64,000 nt of DNA from Triatoma infestans (taxonomy: Eukaryota; Arthropoda; Insecta; Hemiptera; Reduviidae): contig JAAEAF010003749.1 in NCBI GenBank assembly GCA_011037195.1, positions 62,001 to 126,000 on the forward strand, given 5' to 3'. The notes under the pieces were generated by a model. It did not search any database, was not told the origin of the DNA, and saw nothing but the letters and a program-made list of their open reading frames with translations. Below, in pieces: positions 1 through 11,120 of the stretch (position 1 is its first letter; every line of letters starts with the position of its first letter). Made by a program: the position numbers and the translations under genes.

Positions 1-534
1 TATCTATAACTATTGTTTATATTAAAATAATGCCTATTAAAATTTAAATTAATTAAATCTGCTCTTAATTTTAATATCCAAGTTACAATAATATCTCATG
101 TTTAATATCCAAGTGTTTATAGAGAATTTATAATCATAATTTGTCTTTATACAGTAGATATTTATAGTTTCTGGCAGCTGTTAAAATTCCATTTTCTGTA
201 TTTATAACAATTCTTTTCCTATTTGTTTAAAGTGTAAAGTTATCCAAGAATTCAACCAACTTTAAATCGTTTTTGTTTATTGCCAGATCTTTAGAATTTC
301 TTTACTACTTTCAATCGTGTGAATTTGCTATATTTGGAATTTTCTACAAAATTCCTAGCCTTCCATCAAAATCTCTGCAAATAATAAAATCTAATAAATA
401 TCTGCAAATAAAATCTGATTGTTGATTTCCTAACACTAAATTATAAATACACCCTAGAATAATCTTCTTCCCATTTGTTTATATTTAAATAAACGGGTAC
501 TGAGTACACCGTATTTTTATTTTTTAATTTAAGG
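1..534. other. AT-rich DNA with no recognised feature
   Basis: No coding signal, RNA gene or repeat family was recognised. Short A/T runs only. Confidence 0.6.
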
Positions 535-741
535 TGCGTCAGCATTCTATAGTCCACTGGCGCCCGCAGCCATCTGAGAGCACTGCCAGCCTCCGGACAG
601 TGTCCTCTCGTTACAGACAACCTGTCCATTACCGGACAATGAGGCTCCTAGGAAGAGAAAATCTATAGGCAGCAGAGCTGGACTCGAACGCGGGACCTCC
701 GCGTGGGAATCCAGTGCGCTAACCACTGAGCTAATCCCTTT
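535..741 (-). mobile_element. tRNA-derived SINE copy 1
   Basis: Read on the minus strand, it starts GGGATTAGCTCAGTGG (tRNA A box), continues to a B-box-like GGTCCCGCGTTCGAGTCC, then the body common to all copies here: a TCCTAGGAGCCTC segment, a TGTCCGGT segment, a GTCTGTAACGAGAG segment and a GGCAGTGC segment. The head resembles a tRNA with a TAGCTCAGTGG arm. It is not a functional tRNA, because no acceptor stem closes after the B box. It is a non-autonomous retroposon transcribed by Pol III and dependent on a LINE for reverse transcription. Confidence 0.85.
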
Positions 742-1435
742 CCTATACAGAATATAGTTGGGTTTTTAATTAACTAACAGCCATAAATAAAAAACATATT
801 TATTTATTTAAAAAAATCCAAAAACTGGTGTAGCACAAATCCAATTCATATAATATTCTTATGTACAGAACAAGATAGTTGTTGAAAAATTGTAAATGCC
901 AATTTATTATATTAAATAAATATTTACAATACAATAACCTACAACAAGTGACTTACTTCCATGGGGCACCAATAAGTGCCACCCAGCGAGTAAATTTATA
1001 ACTAACTGATTAAGTAAAAATTAAAACTAATACAGATAAAAATATTGGTACAATTTACAAATAACACGATGAATGTGTTATTGATTTATTATTAATAGAT
1101 TACAAAATTAAAATATCTAGTTTTAATAACTAGGATATTGCTGCAATTTAACAATTAATTCAATTTATTAATATAATGTATTATTGTAGATACTTAAGGA
1201 CTAACTAGCAATTGGGACTAGATCTTCTCAACAGTGTGTGTTTAATTTACATAAAGTAGGTATTCAAACTAAATATTAACAACATCTGCATGATATTATC
1301 ATTTAACGTTTCATCCAGCTTTTTTTCTTTCTAATTATTTCTAAATATTGTAAATTATTTATGTGATACCGGGACTCACCAGTAAGATGTAAATTAGGTA
1401 TTATCCCATTTTGTGCCTTTAAAAAAGATCAGGAT
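742..1435. other. AT-rich DNA with no recognised feature
   Basis: No coding or repeat signal was recognised in this stretch. Confidence 0.55.
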
Positions 1436-1745
1436 TTTTTCCGTAATAACCTCCTTCTCCGGTCATCGACCAAGTTCGAGCGTTCGCCTTCATCGGGATG
1501 TCATGATAAACAATGTGGCAATACAAACTTGCACATTGCTAAATCAGTTTAACTATTCTGTATGTATAAGCTAATTTTGCTGATTTTACTGATATGCTTT
1601 GTGTGTCCACTGATATAGCTCTGTACAATTCTGTATTATATGACTCTTTATCAAGACATTCTGATGATGGGCGAACGCTCGAACATGGTCGATGACTACA
1701 AAATCAAGCAGGCTGAGATGGAAAAATCTCTGGTGCTTTCTACCT
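1436..1745. mobile_element. Family A foldback element, degraded copy (A-1)
   Basis: Two inverted arms are present. The left (about 1436-1500) is antisense and the right (about 1655-1745) is sense. The sense arm carries CTGATGATGGGCGAACGCTC followed by GAAC, GGTCGATGAC and AAGCAGGCTG. The arms are clearly homologous to the better copies at 13745, 25438, 29197 and 38394 but more diverged, and no target duplication could be seen. A Penelope-type endonuclease scrap lies about 370 bp downstream. Confidence 0.7.
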
Positions 1746-2117
1746 TTGAGGACAGCTTTTGCAATAGAGATTCAGGGCGTAGGTGGTAGACTTGCTGCAT
1801 GTCTATACTGTGGTCCAGGAGATTGAACGAAAATTTAAGTTAGTTAATCAGATAGTAATTATAGATTTAGTGAAAAAAAGAGAAGTTAAATAATATTGAC
1901 AAAATAGAGGAAGGAAGTATTAAATAAATTACGTAATGCAGAGAAGTTCGATGTTTTCTGTATGTGGTGGTGTTTGTAGTTGCCTGTGTTAAGGGTGCTC
2001 AGGTATTTAACGAACAGATTAAAAACTACATTCGCTACATTTATATATATATAAACTCAAACAGCACAAACTCAATGGAAACGCAGAATATCTGCAATAA
2101 CCAAATTATAAATGCAA

Positions 2118-2254
2118 ATAAAAACTTATAAAATGTATTGTAAATGCAACAACTCATTTATAGGCCAGACTAGTAGAATATTCAAAGGTAGATATAATGA
2201 GCACTTGCTTATTATAAAAAGAAAAAAGGAGATACAAACAAGGCAGCATTTATA
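2118..2254 (+). pseudogene. Penelope-like element GIY-YIG endonuclease scrap
   Basis: An open stretch of about 45 codons reads KTYKMYCKCNNSFIGQTSR then FKGRYNEHLL and ends at a stop after QHL. The order Y-K-x-x-C-x-C-x-x-x-x-IGQTSR-x-FK-x-RYNEH matches the GIY-YIG endonuclease domain of Penelope-like retroelements, including the cysteines before the second conserved motif, the catalytic-type Arg after IGQT and the EH of the next motif. There is no reverse transcriptase upstream, so this is a truncated relic lying 0.8 kb beyond the 3' end of ro. Confidence 0.72.
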
Positions 2255-2274
2255 ATGCAACGATACGCCCATGC

Positions 2275-3062
2275 ATGAACGGGAGACGTCTGGATAAAAT
2301 TAGGAAGTTACACAGGACACATGATGATTGTATTTCCAAAACTATTTATCCATTCTTCGTCAGATTAACTGGTTTATTTTTTCATAAATTTATTTTAGCT
2401 CTTCTTTCTTTAATGAATATATAAATACTAATTATTTTATCCAGGATATCTTTGTTTATCCATTTTTTTATTCATTTTGCCTGGATATCTCTGTTTCATG
2501 ACTTATACATTTTTATTAATTAACTATTCCTCCCCAAATATGTATATACAATATAATCTAGTATTAAGAATTAGTTCATTATCAAACTTAAATTTCTTAT
2601 TGCCTTCCTCTGTATAATAAAAAAAACGTGTTATTGACACAATAACTGTTCTATCACCTGAGCTCTCCAACATTATAATCAACAACCTACTTCACCAAGT
2701 ATCAATTTCTATTTGTACCAAATCTTATTTATTTCATTTCTTTCTATTTTATTTCGAAATTAGCTACCTTAATTATCTCTTTTCATTATATACATAATGC
2801 AACCTCCCTCATACAATCACTCGATGAAGTATGCATCAGAAAGTTTAATAAGTGGGATTTAATGTTTATAGATGAACTTGATAAACCACCACTTGATAGT
2901 GGAAGAAAATCAGATATCGGACCGAATTAATGAAAAGAAACAATAATTATGGCGGCCATATGGAAAGAGGGGGAGAGAGAGAGCGAGAGAAAGAACAGTT
3001 AAAACTGTGGCGGTGAGAAGCAGCGAACAGCCAAGAATGACGGTCTGTATCACGGAGCTCCG
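2275..3062 (-). other. Probable ro 3' untranslated region and downstream flank
   Basis: This sequence follows the ro stop codon on the minus strand. The first 120 bases remain GC-rich, with a CT/GA-rich run (GAGAGAGAGC on the plus strand near 2970), then composition drops to the AT-rich background. A minus-strand AATAAA lies near 2730 and is a candidate poly(A) signal, but such hexamers are frequent in this composition. No protein-coding signal was seen. Confidence 0.4.
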
Positions 3063-3246
3063 TTAGTGTACTGCGAGCGGAGTGTGAGCTCGAGGTGGTC
3101 GCTGTCCGTGTGTGGACCGATTGACGGCACCGCCGGCGCTGCACAGGCAACCGTCCTCCTGCACTGCAGAATCACCGGCACACTCGCACACACTGCAGAA
3201 CGCTGGGAATGGTGCCACAATTAGGCCACTTGCCAGTGCCAGATTC
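3063..3246 (-). CDS. ro: rough exon 3: C-terminal tail and stop codon
   Basis: This exon completes codon 216 (Arg) and encodes residues 217-276, ending in TAA at 3065-3063. It was found by following the open phase from exon 2. The join reads YRNLALASGL, which resembles the YRNFVVANGF segment that I recall just after the Drosophila Rough homeodomain. The acceptor is TTCTGTTGAAAG|G with a modest pyrimidine tract. The tail has a cysteine cluster FCSVCEC at residues 232-238, a Gly/Ala/Cys-rich part and a Pro/Arg/His-rich end. Local GC content is far above the flanks, which supports coding use. Open frames on the plus strand here are shadows of this exon. An alternative is a longer tail with a further intron, but the in-frame stop and total length argue against it. 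Confidence 0.8.
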
Positions 3247-3559
3247 CTTTCAACAGAAATTGGTTTATTTAAAGATTTTTGTAAATGTATTTATTGCTGG
3301 ATCTGTTGTAAGTTAATGAACAAAATATTTAGACACCAAATTATATGTACTTACTGTATCGGCTGCAAAGTATACTATAGTAATCAGAGCTTTTTTATTC
3401 GTGATAACCTGCTCCATTTTGTGGCATTAATGACATTACTGATTTTTTTTTCGTTTTCTACATCGTGATTTTATAAAAAACGGCGCCAAATTTTTTTTTA
3501 AACTTCTTACACTAGTACATGCTTTTTTTAAACTTATACATGCATACATGCTGCCGTTT

Positions 3560-4110
3560 TCCTTGCAAAAATAAGTGGTTGTGGGGAAACAACTAGTTCA
3601 GCTTTCCTCTAAAGTACCGCTTCAGCACAATTTATGGTTCTATTACCTAGATAATTAGAGTACTGTTACAAGTATTGCTAGAATTCTAAATTTGAAAAAA
3701 AAAATCGGTAAACCGGAAGTGCTGCGCTACTGGATGTTTTTTTTGGGAGGGGGGTTTTCGATTTCCTAAAAAATGGCTCCAAATTTACTTTAAAACTTCA
3801 TACTATGTATGTAGATACATACATAAATACCTCTCACTTTTATTTGAAACACTGTCACAGCGAAAGTTGATTTTTTGGGTCTGGGGGAAATAATTGCTAA
3901 AATGCCAAGTTTATGAAAATCGGTTAACGGGAAATACCACACTGCAGCAGATTTTAGATTTTCGAGTGTTTAGGAATTTTCTCAAAACGGCTGCAATGAT
4001 TTTCTTTAAACTTGAAATGCCAACTGCATAGATATAAACCGAGCATCAAATTTTTTTGAAACATTTAACTGAGGTAACTGTGATGTGAAAATTTGAGTTT
4101 TGTGCAATGT
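3560..4110 (-). mobile_element. Family C element fragment (ro intron 2)
   Basis: It shares several blocks with the complete family C copies, in reverse orientation: AACCGGAAGTGC, a TTATTTGAAACA block, and tracts near 3970-4060 matching 'TTTTCTCAAAACGGC' and 'GATTTTCTTTAAACTTG'. It is diverged and lacks clear ends. Confidence 0.6.
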
Positions 4111-6429
4111 GTTGGCGCTCTCTTCTGGATTACAGTGTAAACACATTCAATTTCTAGCTGTGTTCTATGTTAACCAATATTTACACCACCACTAATATAT
4201 ACTTACGCTAGGGCAACTGAGTAACAATTCCTAAGTTTTCTAAAAGCAAATTAGTCAGTAATATAACTATATTAAGTGGAATAAAGGAAAGTCGACTGAG
4301 CGTTTGTACCAGATATTTCGAAAATTACATTTTGTCTATAAGCTGTTTGCATTCAATAAAGTGAAGGCGACCTACTGCGCAAGTCCACTGATCACACAGA
4401 AGCTCTCTAGTATCAATTTTTCCAAAAGAAAATATTTCAAATAAAAGTGATAGATTTATAAAGGTCCAGTTTAAAGAAAATCGAAGGAGCCTTTAGCGAA
4501 GAAAAACATGTTCAGTGAAGTTGCACTTTCGGTTTGCTTCAAGCGAGAAATTGTCGCAGTGAATTCAGTGGACCTTACTAATATAAGTGCTAAGGATGTT
4601 AATTGTACTGAAATGGTCCTTTAAAGGAACGTTTAGCGGTGCATCTTGTTCTGAACACTCAAAAAAGCTATTTTCTTGAACAAAATACTTAAAATACCAG
4701 CGATTGGCTTATATCCAGTTCCAGCTTCCTGTAATATTTTTGTTTATGAGATGTTTTATTGTTGCCGACATCCATACGGACAGCATTCAAACATACGAAT
4801 GTATAAATATGCCCAGTTCTCATACATAACTACAAAACACTCATCTCCGGTGAAATATTCAATTTGATAAATTTGGCCAGATCTTTCATCTTAACAGCAG
4901 TAAGGCGAATGGAAAAACATTTCTTCATTATAAAGAAATAATTATTTATTAATTAGAAAGTGATGAAAATTGGTGTTCTATGAAGTGAATTCATTTTAAA
5001 AAAAGTATAGGTATAGATGTTTTGGTGTATTGATGTAATGGAGTGCGATAATTAGCCCAGACGACAGTATTGTGGTAGATCTAATAATATAACAAGGAAT
5101 AATGGTGTTACGCCCAATGGAGTGTGCCAAACATACACACACAGGATTACATTAATTTGTGTAGTGATTAGAGTGGTCTGCCTGAGAAGGTGAACACGTG
5201 GTCCAGCTTGCTATCAACATCTGCCCCCACCACTCTATTAACAAGCCATTCCCTGTGGATCAGCTGTGGCCTGGCTTGTTGTTATCAATACTATTGCTCA
5301 TCTTTAACGACTTAGGATTGGCCTATCATCTACTCTTATCACAAATGTATCTTATATCAGAACCTTTCAATATATTTATTTTTTAAATTAATTAAATATC
5401 TATTTATAGAAATTGTTATCTTAAAATACGTAAATAGTATTTGATCTTTTTACTCACCCTTATTGCTAAGTAAATTTCCAAAATTGAGTTTTCACCAAAA
5501 TACATCTCTTATCCGAAAAAAAACATCTTTTGATCCGTGTGTTGTGTATGAGAGTATGTGAACAAAATATTTCAAAACGAAAAATCGCAGAAGTTGAAAA
5601 CACACCGCCACGACACCGAAGATTTCGGTGAAAATCGTTCTGCCGCAACTGCAACTTCATGTTTTTCTTTAGTTTTCCACGAATTTTTATTTTTTTTAAA
5701 AAGCGACGTAAACGTTTAATTTGACTGGAAATGTTAAATTAGGTGAAGCTATCTATGGATTTTTTATCTATTGGTGTTTTTTCAATTCTTTATTGACAGT
5801 ATGTTCCGCAAAAGCAGAATTAAGAATTATATTCGTTAATTAATTTAGTAATTTACATACATAAACATTAATAATGAAACTTACAAAACTATCTATGAAT
5901 AATAATTTTTTTTTTTCCTACGCCTGGTCTGAATAATAATAATAATATTTAAGACTTTACAAAACTGTATGTAACCATGTATATCTCAAATACAAAACTG
6001 CACTTTAACAACATTATTAATGACTCTTAAAAACTATCCACACATTTTAAGTTCAATAGATGATACATACCGGCCAGCTTCCTCCAGAGGTCACAATTCT
6101 CTGGATCAGTAGCGCCCTTGAAGGTTCGGCCAGTGGTCAGTCAAAGAATAAATGCTGTATACGGCCAGTCAAAGATTAAATGCTATACAGTCTGTTCACT
6201 ACGTGAGGAACAACTACAGCTTAAAGAATCCTCTATTTGCAAACGAGGTAGGCCAATATTATCCCATGTCGACTTTGAAGCTGTATGAGTTTAAAATTTA
6301 TAATTTCATCCTTAAGGTCCTTTCTGTGTTGAAGAGAAGGGAAGAAATTGTGGGTTTTCGGAAGAACACTTCCATTGAAGATCCCGCTATTGTTCCTTCT
6401 CTTCATGAAGATATTCCTTTATCTAAGAA
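4111..6429. other. ro intron 2: unclassified AT-rich DNA
   Basis: Intronic DNA with scattered low-complexity runs, for example AAT repeats near 5930-5948. A faint minus-strand coding-like tract at about 4670-4910 (reading YENWAYLYIRMFECCPYG in part) was not assigned to any family. A diverged family C-like block lies at about 5495-5660. Confidence 0.45.
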
Positions 6430-6640
6430 GCTCGAAACTTAATATATATAGTTTTCCAAGTCTTTGCTCATGGATGCTTCTTTCGCCAACGTATCAGCAT
6501 GTTCATTACCTTCTATGCATAGATACGCCTTTATTCGTTTGAATACCTCATGTCTATTAATTCTTCTAAGCACCATTCTGATTTCTTCTGATGAAAGGCA
6601 AATGAAGTCTGGTACTCCACCATATGTTTATCTATTAGTG
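6430..6640 (-). pseudogene. RNase H scrap of a retrotransposon (ro intron 2)
   Basis: On the minus strand about 6530-6471 reads IEGNEHADTLAKEAS, the diagnostic GNExADxLAKEAA motif of RNase H domains in non-LTR retrotransposon polyproteins. The catalytic Asp is in HAD. Surrounding frames are broken and no reverse transcriptase was found alongside, so this is an old fragment. Confidence 0.65.
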
Positions 6641-7727
6641 TTATAAATGTAAAAGAAGATTCAATCTATTATTATGAGCTGCTATTTTAAGTTTTGTACA
6701 TTCTTTGTGCGTAAAGTTTCTTTGTTAATGGGTGGGAATACTTTTATTCAAACTTGGAATTTGTTAAACCTTAATCCCCTTTAACATTGAGAGAGGGAAT
6801 GGCCGAGTGCAACTTCCGTACATTAATCACATTGGTTTCAAGATATTCTACACATTAGAAATTATCAAATTAGATAAGTTCACAAGAAATTCACTAGTTG
6901 GTTCACAAGAAATTATCAAATTAGATAAGTTTTAAGTTTACAGAGTTTTTAAAATGTATCCAGTAAGTGTGTAGTATTGTATTTTATTTTGTAAGTGGAA
7001 TTGTTTTCCAAGTTTTTTTTTCAGAACTTGGGCAAAATAAATAATCTTGATCCTTCTATAGCAAATCTTCTGGGCAAACAAAGGACAATTATTGCAAAAA
7101 ATAAGCGCCCTGAGACAATGCAACATTTTTCCCTGACTCACAAAAATATCCCCCAAATTAATGTTATAGAAAACGCAGGTCCACTCTTCACCCTAAAGGC
7201 TTGCTTTATAGTTCCAATAGCAGCAAGCAACCCAGTGAGCTCTGACGATCTTATATAAACTTCGAAACAAGCATTCATTTAAAAATTGAATCCACACAGT
7301 TAAATATTGAACTTAACCTCAGAAATAGAAAAGGCAAGAGAAGCCGACCCAAACAGTAAAACATGGTAGAACTGGCGACAAAAACATTACTTCAATAGAT
7401 GATATCTACCGTTTTGTCAAGCAAGTAAATACTAATCAATAAAATGTCAACAGTATTTAGATTCATTAACTAAATAATAAACACAGGTACAATGTTTGTT
7501 TTAAGAAAAGTTTGGTAAACTGGCACACGGGATATTTCCATTGTAGATACTAGATGGATGGTAAACAATCTGATCGCTGCTGTATAAACAATAATAAGTT
7601 AATATATAATAATTATTCTTATAGTGGTGGATAACGAATGGTAAATCAATAGTAATGAACATCTCACCGTCATAACACAGTCAGATTTTTATTTATATTT
7701 TTCTCCATAGTAATTTTCAGTTTTATT
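6641..7727. other. ro intron 2: unclassified DNA
   Basis: An open stretch of 87 codons at 6995-7258 (+) has no recognised motif. Its composition looks slightly coding-like (the tract IANLLGKQRTIIAKNKRPE), but no family can be named. The rest is AT-rich with no feature. Confidence 0.4.
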
Positions 7728-8170
7728 TTTTCCGACTGCCGTAAAGAAAGTATTGCGATCGTGGTAAATTTCGAAATTGAGTTTTCCTTTTGAGGTCCAC
7801 TGAATATGAAAAACTCTTATTTTATTTTTTCGCTAGTTGTTTATATGTATGTGGATTATGGGTGTGAAAGAAATTCTCATCAAGTTAAAATTGCAAGAAT
7901 ATTAATAAACTAGATAGCGATTTTTTTTTCCTTCCGTTTTTTGCAATTTCCTTTAAAAATGGAGCCAACAATTTTCTTTATAATTTGTAAACTATGAGAT
8001 CTATCAATTTTATTTGAAACTTTTCTCGGAAAATTCATGTTCGGAGTTAGGTTTGACTTAAAGCGCCATCTCAGAATGGTTCCAATGGCTCATTACCTGA
8101 GGAGAATTAATATTATGTCAAGTAAATAGCATCAAATTTAATGAAACCGATAAATCAAAATGCACCTTTA
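7728..8170 (-). mobile_element. Family C element fragment (ro intron 2)
   Basis: It begins with GTAAAGAAAGTATTGCGATCG then TTTCGAAATTGAGTTTTCC and GGTCCACTGAATA, the reverse-orientation right end of family C. Blocks continue to TTTTATTTGAAAC. The left terminal inverted repeat is not intact. Confidence 0.65.
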
Positions 8171-8622
8171 CAGAATCGATCTATCAGTTTTTCATGGTTT
8201 TCTCGATAATGGTGGCAACGTTTCGTTTTCTAGATTTACTGAATACTAATTAGTGATGGGTAATTCGACGTTCATTCGATAGAAAGTAATCATTACCCTC
8301 TCCATATCATTCGGCACCGAATTTTAAAAACCAAACGTTTGCTACATGATTACTTATGATTGTTGCCAATAAAAAAATGTTAATGGATATATCCGAGGTT
8401 CGGTATTTAAAAATAATAAAATAAAATAAAACTTGCAGCGTTTCGACAAATAGACTGACTTTTTTTTAAACATAATTTAATTTAGAAATCTAAACATCAC
8501 ATAAAACATGAAATAAAATTAATAAATAAATAAAATTTACAGTGACACTAACTATGTAAAAAAAAGAGACTTTTAAACAGGAAGAATTTAGTACCAACTG
8601 ATGAATGTGTGATGTAAACAAC

Positions 8623-9603
8623 ATCTGGTGTGAAACACTCACACAACTTTCTCTTACTCCAGTTCTTACAATTATAATTGACAAATTTTATAGTTTGTGT
8701 ACCAAATTTAATGAAATTCGTCGAAAACTGAAAAAACTGTTCAGTAAAAGCGCCCTTCTGGTTTACTAATTTACTTGAATCGGAATTTTGGCCATCTATT
8801 TATTTCTAATTAATTTTGTTGGACGATAGAATTGTATAATCAACTATGATAGCACATTAGAGAAAAACATAACCCCACCCCTCACCTAAAAGTGCCCTTA
8901 AATTAATTTCCCCACAGAAATGTTTTAAATAAAAGTTGTAGATCTTTGCATGTTTAGTTTATATACGAAGTTTCAAAAAAATCGTCAGAGCCATTTTTGA
9001 GAAAATTGCGAAAAAGTGAAGAAATCATTTAGTAAAGTGGTAAGGTAAACGCACTTTCGGTTATCCGATTTTTTCAAACTCGCAATTTCAACAACATATT
9101 TAATTCTAATTAACATTATTTAGATGACAGAATTGTCCAATAAACTGAAATGCACTTTAGATGGAAACCTAACCCCAACCCTCCCCCAAAAGTTCCCTTA
9201 AATGCATTTTCCCGGAGAAATGTTTCAAATAAAAGTTGTAGCTGTTTGTATGTGTGATTGACGTTCCAAGTTTAAAGAAAATCGTCTGAGCCATTTTTGA
9301 GAAAATCGCAAAAAAGTAAAAAATCCAACTAGTAAAGTGGTACTTTCGGTTGATGAATTTTGTCAGATAACGTACAGTCAGATCCCATGGTGACGGAATA
9401 TCAAGTTTCAACTTTCTACGGTTTTTCGTTTTTGAGCTATGCTGTTCAAATATATACATACATACATACACACACACAGACCAGTTGCTAAAAACCACTT
9501 TTTTGGACTCAGGGGACCTCAAAACGGATACTTCCGGTGAAAACTCGATATCGAAAATTTGACACAATTACAATACTTCTTCTTACTAGGAGTAAGAGAA
9601 AGT
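8623..9603 (+). mobile_element. Family C element, complete copy C1 (ro intron 2)
   Basis: The copy starts ATCTGGTGTGAAACACTCAC and carries inverted terminal repeats ACTTTCTCTTACTCC (8646-8660) and GGAGTAAGAGAAAGT (9589-9603). Inside are two tandem units of about 300 bp (roughly 8750-9040 and 9045-9335). Each contains a CCGATTTTTTCAAACTC-like block, a TAATTCTAATTAA block, a C-rich block near AACCCCAACCCTC, GAGAAATGTTTCAAATAAAAG, and a GTCTGAGCCATTTTTGAGAA block. An ACACACAC run lies just before the right end. It has no transposase frame, so it is a non-autonomous DNA-transposon-like element. A clear target-site duplication was not found. Confidence 0.75.
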
Positions 9604-10549
9604 AATAAAAATTAATTGGAAAATCTCATAAAAATTAAGGAGCTCGTTCAAGGATTTTCGTGTAAAGTACCTAATTAAAAACGAAAGTTGATTTAATTGA
9701 AAATAATTTTTTTTCAATAGAAAATAAAAATATTAGAGAGAAAAGAAAAAGAGCAGTCTATCACGCAAAATATCTCTGAGAGAAAAGAACTCTAATTACA
9801 CTCACTATAATAAATAAAGACTACATTTTTCTGTTAAGAACTTTACAAAATATAGAACATTGTTTTGTGACCCCATTAAATTAATTGTAATATAGCAATA
9901 GTATTTATAAAATTAAACTGTTAAAAAAATTCAGGGAGCGCTACAATTTATTATGAACAAGAAGGGGGCGACCATCCGGGAAGTTTGGAAACCACTACGC
10001 TTAAATAATTGTAGATTGAATAGAGACACTGGAAGAAGGCCACTACCGGTTTTTTGAATCGCCATCTGGTCCAGCAAGATTTCTCAATGGTATTAAGGAG
10101 AAAAGCATCCCTATTGCTCCTGACAGGACTGTGGAGGAAAGGACAGGGTCGTCTTGTTCAACAGGGGAGCCTATGATAATGTTTCTAACTACAAAGGTCA
10201 ATTCTATTTCAGGAAGAATTTTCTAAAAATAGGCTTTAGTTCATATTACAATATTAAAGAAATTTTAAAAAATATTGAAAAACCTCATCAGGGTGAAGAG
10301 GTAATGAAGTAACTCAAAGTGCTAACAGAAAGCGGTCAAGTGAACATTTGTAGCAATACAGGTTTAAAGATAGATCGAATGAACGACAAAAGTCATTGAT
10401 CTCAACTTTATTTATATAAAGCAAATCATTTTAATAATAAACAAATTTGGGAATATGTTTGGATTAAAAATAAATACACAAAATTGGTTAAAATCTCTTA
10501 TCAGAATGTTATTATTCTAAAGAAGTAGCTCTAATTTCTAGTAAACAAT
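9604..10549. other. ro intron 2: unclassified DNA with faint coding-like tract
   Basis: Around 10170-10330 (+) a broken frame reads NYKGQFYFRKNFLKIGFSSY and continues for some 40 codons to a stop. I recognise no family. The rest is AT-rich without features. Confidence 0.35.
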
Positions 10550-10760
10550 CAGGCAATTGTAGTGTGATGGACGCCGTGGTAGGTCGCGGGTTTGAATCCA
10601 GTACTACCCTAAATTTCGTCTTCATGGACGCCTTTAAAGCTAGCGGTCAGGGGTCCGCTGATGGGCAGTGTTGTATATAACGAGAGAACACTGCTCACAG
10701 GTTGGCAGTACACTCATAAGGTTCTGGGTGTCAATGACATACTTGTTAAATAGATGAACC
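10550..10760 (+). mobile_element. tRNA-derived SINE copy 2, decayed head
   Basis: It has a B-box-like GCGGGTTTGAATCCAG (10586-10601) followed by the SINE body blocks GGTCAGGGGTCCGCTGATGG, AACGAGAGAACACTG and GGTTGGCAGTACACT. The A box is mutated beyond recognition. Confidence 0.75.
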
Positions 10761-10931
10761 AATTCGGATATGTATCCTCCCGCTTAGGATGCCATTAATA
10801 TGCATGAATGGATTACAGTCTTCATAACCATTTATCATATCAGAACTTTTATGTTTTTTTATATTTTAATTGAGCTTTTTCCTATTTAATTAGGTTATTT
10901 AAAGTAGAGTAGTTTATGAAGTATTTTAGTG

Positions 10932-11120
10932 AAGGGATTATTTCAGTGGTAGTGTTCTGGACTTCCAAGTGGAGGTCCTGCGATCAAGTCCAGCAGTGCT
11001 GTCCTTAGATGTTCTCTTCCTAGGAGCCTCCAAAGCACATTGTCCGGTGGTGATTGGCAGTATTCTGGAGAAGGCTGCGGGGCATGATAGTTCTTTCAGG
11101 TCATAGTACGATGTCCCCTA
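10932..11120 (+). mobile_element. tRNA-derived SINE copy 3
   Basis: It opens GGGATTATTTCAGTGGTAG (decayed A box), then a GTCCTGCGATCAAGTCC B-box relic, TCTTCCTAGGAGCCTC, ATTGTCCGGTGGTGATTGG and a GGCTGCGGGGCATG block. It lies 170 bp from copy 2 in the same orientation and is an independent insertion with its own head. Confidence 0.82.

Noticed and set aside
661..740. A tRNA gene on the minus strand (A and B boxes present)
   Set aside because: No acceptor stem pairs across the ends and the sequence continues into a body shared by other copies, so it is a SINE head. The same applies at 16111-16185.
1655..1745. Functional hammerhead ribozyme in family A arms
   Set aside because: CTGANGA and GAAA are in place around stem II, but after GAAAC the next hairpin (GGTC GAT GACC) is followed by AC, not by the NUH cleavage triplet, and no convincing stem I was found. 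Kept only as a resemblance.
3112..3468. 118-codon plus-strand open frame
   Set aside because: It overlaps ro exon 3 on the other strand and its GC-rich first half is explained by that exon; no domain was recognised.
9169..9567. 132-codon minus-strand open frame
   Set aside because: It lies within family C copy C1 and is not kept in the other copies (only a shorter, frame-shifted relative at 36551-36805), so it is not a conserved protein.
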